Part shown: positions 4,986 to 7,223 of the stretch, one piece after another
Layout of the letters: every line of letters begins with the position of its first letter
Position numbering within the stretch: the first letter of the stretch is position 1
Source: an uncultured Eubacteriales bacterium
GTDB taxonomy: Bacteria; Bacillota; Clostridia; Oscillospirales; Butyricicoccaceae
Length of the DNA stretch: 7,223 nucleotides
Reading direction: 5' to 3'
Assembly (NCBI GenBank): GCA_905199135.1
Contig: CAJKFC010000091.1
Location: forward strand, 1-7,223
Notes under the pieces: model-generated
The model's input: only the letters and a program-made list of their open reading frames with translations
The model's database searches: none
Told to the model about the DNA's origin: nothing
Program-made: the position numbers and the translations under genes

Positions 4986-6236
4986 TTACTTTGTAAATTC
5001 AGAATAAATAGCCTGAATTGCCTCATTCAGGTGGCTTTCGTTGACGCCCACCCAGGTGCTCAGCTCGCTGCTGCCCTGATTGAGCATATATATGTCGATA
5101 TTGTTTTTGCGGAGTATCTCGTAGATTCTGAAAATCGTCTCTCTGTTGTGTATCACCCCGTAGCCCACCAAAACAATAAGGGCAATGTTGTCGTGGACGC
5201 TTATGTAGTGGGGCACCTTTATCTTTTCCATTTCGCCGTAGAACTTGTCGGAACCCAGATAAAATTCCCCTGTCTCCACCAAAAGGCTGACATTGTTGAC
5301 GCCCGACGGCATGTAATCGAAATGTATTCCCGACTTCTTTATTGCCTCTAATGTGCCGACCACAAGATCCTGTGAATTGTCGGGCTTGTCTTTTTCGGCA
5401 AGAATTATGCTGAAGCCTTTTTTACCCGCAATTCCGGCAAAAATCGCAAAATCCTTGCGGTTTACGGCGGTACACGATATCATGGTACCTGGGTGCTCGG
5501 GCATATTGGTGTTTCTTATATTTGTCGATATTCCTGCGCGGCTGACGGGGAAAACGCTGTCCTCATGAAGAACGGTAGCTCCCGCGCAGCTCAGCTCATA
5601 CATCTCACGGTAGGTTATGTGGCTTATCGACCTGGCGTCGCCTACTATCCTGGGGTCTGCCATGAGAAAGCCCGACACATCTGTCCAGTTTTCATAAACC
5701 TCGGCGTTTACCGCCCTTGCCACAATGGCTCCCGTTATGTCGCTGCCGCCTCTTGAGAAGGTCTTTACCTTGCCGTCAAAACCACAGCCGTAAAATCCGG
5801 GCACGACGGCGCTCTCCACTTTTGAAAGCAGTTCTCCCAAAACCTCATTGGTCTTTTCCTCGTCAAGACGGCCGTCGGCGCCGAAAAATATGCCGTTCTG
5901 AGGGTCTACAAAGGTGTATCCCAGAAAATCCGCCATCACCACCATGGCCACGATGGTGACAAACCCGGAGAACGCCCGGCAGGCCACGAAGGAGACAAAC
6001 TCCCTCAAAAGCCCCCGCGGGGCCCAGACATGGCTCTTGAACACAAATATTTTATTCGTCACAAAGGCAAAGATCACAGCCGCCGCCCAGCCGAGGAACG
6101 TGGCCGCCGCCACGGACGCCCCGAACCATCTGGATATGGGATAGACAATCCAGTCCACCGCCGTGGTGAGCACACCGAAGATTAAGTAGGAAACCGTCTC
6201 CGGGTTGACCATTTTGCCGTACAGTTTTTTCAACAT
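4986..6236 (-). CDS. Fused frame: truncated GtrA-like membrane protein joined to C-terminal aspartokinase
   Basis: One open frame of 416 residues made of two unrelated parts. Residues 1-105 are GtrA-like, starting MLKKLYGKMVNPETVSYLIF, with membrane segments near 14-34, 41-59 and 82-102 and the typical FVTNKIFVFKS after the second. GtrA proteins usually have four helices and about 120-150 residues; the fourth is missing here. Residues from about 106 are aspartokinase: SRGGSD (161-166), ENWTDVSGF and ADPRI (182-197), TYREMYEL (208-215), VLHED (222-226), NIRNT (239-243), then two ACT regulatory repeats (about 260-325 and 345-416) with the NQGSSELS signature (386-393). About the first 130-150 residues of an aspartokinase, including the K-F-G-G-[ST]-S site, are absent, so kinase activity is not expected. 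The longer reading from 6596 is rejected because it overlaps the aminotransferase out of frame. The ATG at 6236 has only a weak AGGCGGG 10 nt upstream. Confidence 0.75.
   Translation of the reverse strand: MLKKLYGKMVNPETVSYLIFGVLTTAVDWIVYPISRWFGASVAAATFLGWAAAVIFAFVTNKIFVFKSHVWAPRGLLREFVSFVACRAFSGFVTIVAMVVMADFLGYTFVDPQNGIFFGADGRLDEEKTNEVLGELLSKVESAVVPGFYGCGFDGKVKTFSRGGSDITGAIVARAVNAEVYENWTDVSGFLMADPRIVGDARSISHITYREMYELSCAGATVLHEDSVFPVSRAGISTNIRNTNMPEHPGTMISCTAVNRKDFAIFAGIAGKKGFSIILAEKDKPDNSQDLVVGTLEAIKKSGIHFDYMPSGVNNVSLLVETGEFYLGSDKFYGEMEKIKVPHYISVHDNIALIVLVGYGVIHNRETIFRIYEILRKNNIDIYMLNQGSSELSTWVGVNESHLNEAIQAIYSEFTK
5916..5936. other. Junction between GtrA-like and aspartokinase sequence
   Basis: The minus-strand codons here encode MADFLGY (101-107). 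That heptapeptide is plausible in both parents: the end of GtrA helix 3, and the segment before F-V-D in aspartokinase. A stretch shared by two sequences is where a homology-driven recombination or an assembler's short overlap would join them. By hand count G+C is about 60% over 5941-6180 against about 54% over 5701-5940, and lower still further left. Confidence 0.55.
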
Positions 6237-6263
6237 AGTAAGTATACCCGCCTTTTCGGATAT

Positions 6264-6292
6264 ATTGTAGTATAGGAAATTAAAAAAGTAAA
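6264..6292 (-). promoter_or_regulatory. Putative promoter of the GtrA-like gene
   Basis: On the minus strand TTTACT (6287-6292, 4 of 6 matches) and TACAAT (6264-6269, 5 of 6) are 17 bp apart. Transcription would start near 6257, about 20 nt before the ATG. It lies directly after the aminotransferase terminator, so the GtrA-like gene would be an independent unit. Confidence 0.5.
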
Positions 6293-6294
6293 GA

Positions 6295-6319
6295 AAAAGG
6301 GGAGCGGCGCTCCCCTTTT
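6295..6319 (-). terminator. Rho-independent terminator of the aminotransferase gene
   Basis: AAAAGGGGAGC (6295-6305) pairs perfectly with GCTCCCCTTTT (6309-6319) around a GGC loop. On the minus strand the stem is followed by a T-rich run. It lies 12 bp after the stop codon (6332). Confidence 0.88.
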
Positions 6320-6331
6320 GTGCATGTTTAA

Positions 6332-7223
6332 TTACTCCATCTCCGCTAAGAGCTTGTCCACGCTCACCAGCTTTACACAGAGAGTGAATAACTCGGTGGC
6401 AGTCACCAGATCCTGAAGCGGCGGATAGGACGGCGCAATACGGATGTTGCTGTCCTTGGGATCCTTTCCGTAAGGATAGGTGGCGCCGGCGCCGGTCATC
6501 ACCACTCCTGCCTTCTTGCACTTGGCAACGATCTGCTTCGCGCAGCCCTCCAGAGAGTCGAAGGATACGAAGTAGCCTCCCTTCGGATTGGTCCATGTGC
6601 CGATGCCTAAGCCTCCCAGCTCTCTCTCAAGAATGCCGGTCACCGCCTCGAACTTCGGGCGCAGGATGTCGGCATGAAGTCTCATGTGCTCCACCATGCC
6701 GTGAATATCCTTGAAGAAGCGGACGTGGCGAAGCTGGTTCACCTTGTCGTGTCCGATGGTCTGGATCTTCAACTGGTTCTTGATGTCCTCCAGATTGTTC
6801 GGGGAGGTCGCGATGGCCGCGATACCGGAGCCCGGGAAGCTGATCTTGGAGGTGGAGGAGAACTTGTAAACGAGATCCGGATTGCCGGCTCTCTTGCCCT
6901 CCGCCAGGATCTCAAGCACGTTGTCCTGATCGTCGTCGTATAAATGATGAATGCCGTAGGCGTTGTCCCAGTAGATTCTGAAATCGCTGGCCGCCGGTTT
7001 CAGACGGGCCATGCGGCGGACGGTCTGATCGGAGTAGGAAACGCCGGAGGGGTTAGAGTACTTCGGTACGCACCAGATTCCCTTGATGGCCTCGTCGTTT
7101 CTCACCAGCTCCTCGACCATATCCATGTCCGGGCCGCCCTCGTTCATCGGAATGTTGATCATCTCGATGCCGAAATACTCGGTGATGGCAAAGTGGCGGG
7201 CACAACCCCGAACCGGGCCGAGG
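6332..7223 (-). CDS. PLP-dependent aminotransferase, aspartate aminotransferase type (N-terminus beyond window)
   Basis: The C-terminal 296 residues of a fold-type I PLP aminotransferase of the clostridial group annotated as aspartate (or alanine) aminotransferase, usually about 425-430 residues, so roughly 130 are cut off. An ATG at 7162 is internal: the frame stays open to the edge and reads RHFAITEYFGIE before it, as expected for the family. Counted from that methionine, visible active-site features are NPSG (37-40), the PLP-nitrogen Asp and Tyr in DNAY (66-69), the Schiff-base lysine in SSTSK (K106), and the substrate-carboxylate arginine in NIRIAPSYP (R241). It would transfer the amino group between aspartate and 2-oxoglutarate in the cytoplasm. 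Its own terminator follows, so it is not cotranscribed with the fused frame. Codon use favours ATC for isoleucine, unlike the ATA-rich genes on the left. The outermost dozen residues fit the family poorly. Confidence 0.9.
   Translation of the reverse strand, partial: LGPVRGCARHFAITEYFGIEMINIPMNEGGPDMDMVEELVRNDEAIKGIWCVPKYSNPSGVSYSDQTVRRMARLKPAASDFRIYWDNAYGIHHLYDDDQDNVLEILAEGKRAGNPDLVYKFSSTSKISFPGSGIAAIATSPNNLEDIKNQLKIQTIGHDKVNQLRHVRFFKDIHGMVEHMRLHADILRPKFEAVTGILERELGGLGIGTWTNPKGGYFVSFDSLEGCAKQIVAKCKKAGVVMTGAGATYPYGKDPKDSNIRIAPSYPPLQDLVTATELFTLCVKLVSVDKLLAEME

Noticed and set aside
6237..6596. Upstream extension of the fused frame to an ATG at 6596
   Set aside because: These 120 codons are the aminotransferase gene read out of frame: arginine- and glycine-rich, no domain. 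They cross the aminotransferase terminator and the likely promoter at 6264-6292.
4986..7223. Aspartate-metabolism operon (aminotransferase plus aspartokinase)
   Set aside because: A strong terminator separates the genes, the kinase is truncated, and a membrane-protein fragment lies between; the shared aspartate theme is probably chance.

Overview
The window looks like a Clostridia-type (Firmicutes) chromosome fragment, probably from an anaerobe. The reasons are strong AGGAGG ribosome binding sites, A+T-rich gaps, sigma-A promoters, and a gene set (BlaI/MecI regulator, stand-alone glutamate-synthase-like flavoprotein, iron-sulfur-flavoprotein-like reductase) typical of that group. It has the edges of a draft contig: genes are cut at both ends. 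It contains no tRNA, rRNA, CRISPR array or recognisable mobile element.

Left part (1-1090): the N-terminus of a BlaI/MecI/CopY-type repressor runs leftward off the window. Two matching dyad operators sit on its promoter. Diverging from it is a stand-alone calcineurin-like metallophosphoesterase.

Middle (1090-3520): a leftward glutamate-synthase-like FMN protein converges on the phosphoesterase and shares a hairpin terminator with it. It has an excellent promoter that fixes its start at 2622. Diverging from it is a rightward flavodoxin-fold protein with a compact four-cysteine motif. A perfect dyad touches that gene's -10 box.

Right-middle (3520-4985): two leftward genes of unknown function, one an integral membrane protein with a TTG start and one an N-terminally anchored protein. 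They look like one transcription unit running from a consensus promoter to a terminator shared with the flavoprotein gene.

Right (4985-7223): a leftward open frame joins the first three membrane helices of a GtrA-like protein to the C-terminal two thirds of an aspartokinase. The aspartokinase part lacks its N-terminal catalytic motifs and the GtrA part lacks its last helix. Beyond a terminator lies a PLP aminotransferase of the clostridial aspartate aminotransferase type, cut by the window edge. The DNA right of about 5930 is richer in G+C and uses isoleucine codons differently. The fusion is therefore best read as a junction between two unrelated stretches, by assembly chimera or recombination, until shown otherwise.

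I see no convincing new multi-gene system. The items most worth checking are the fusion junction, the paired repressor operators, the relocated cysteine cluster in the glutamate-synthase-like protein, and the unknown membrane-protein pair.
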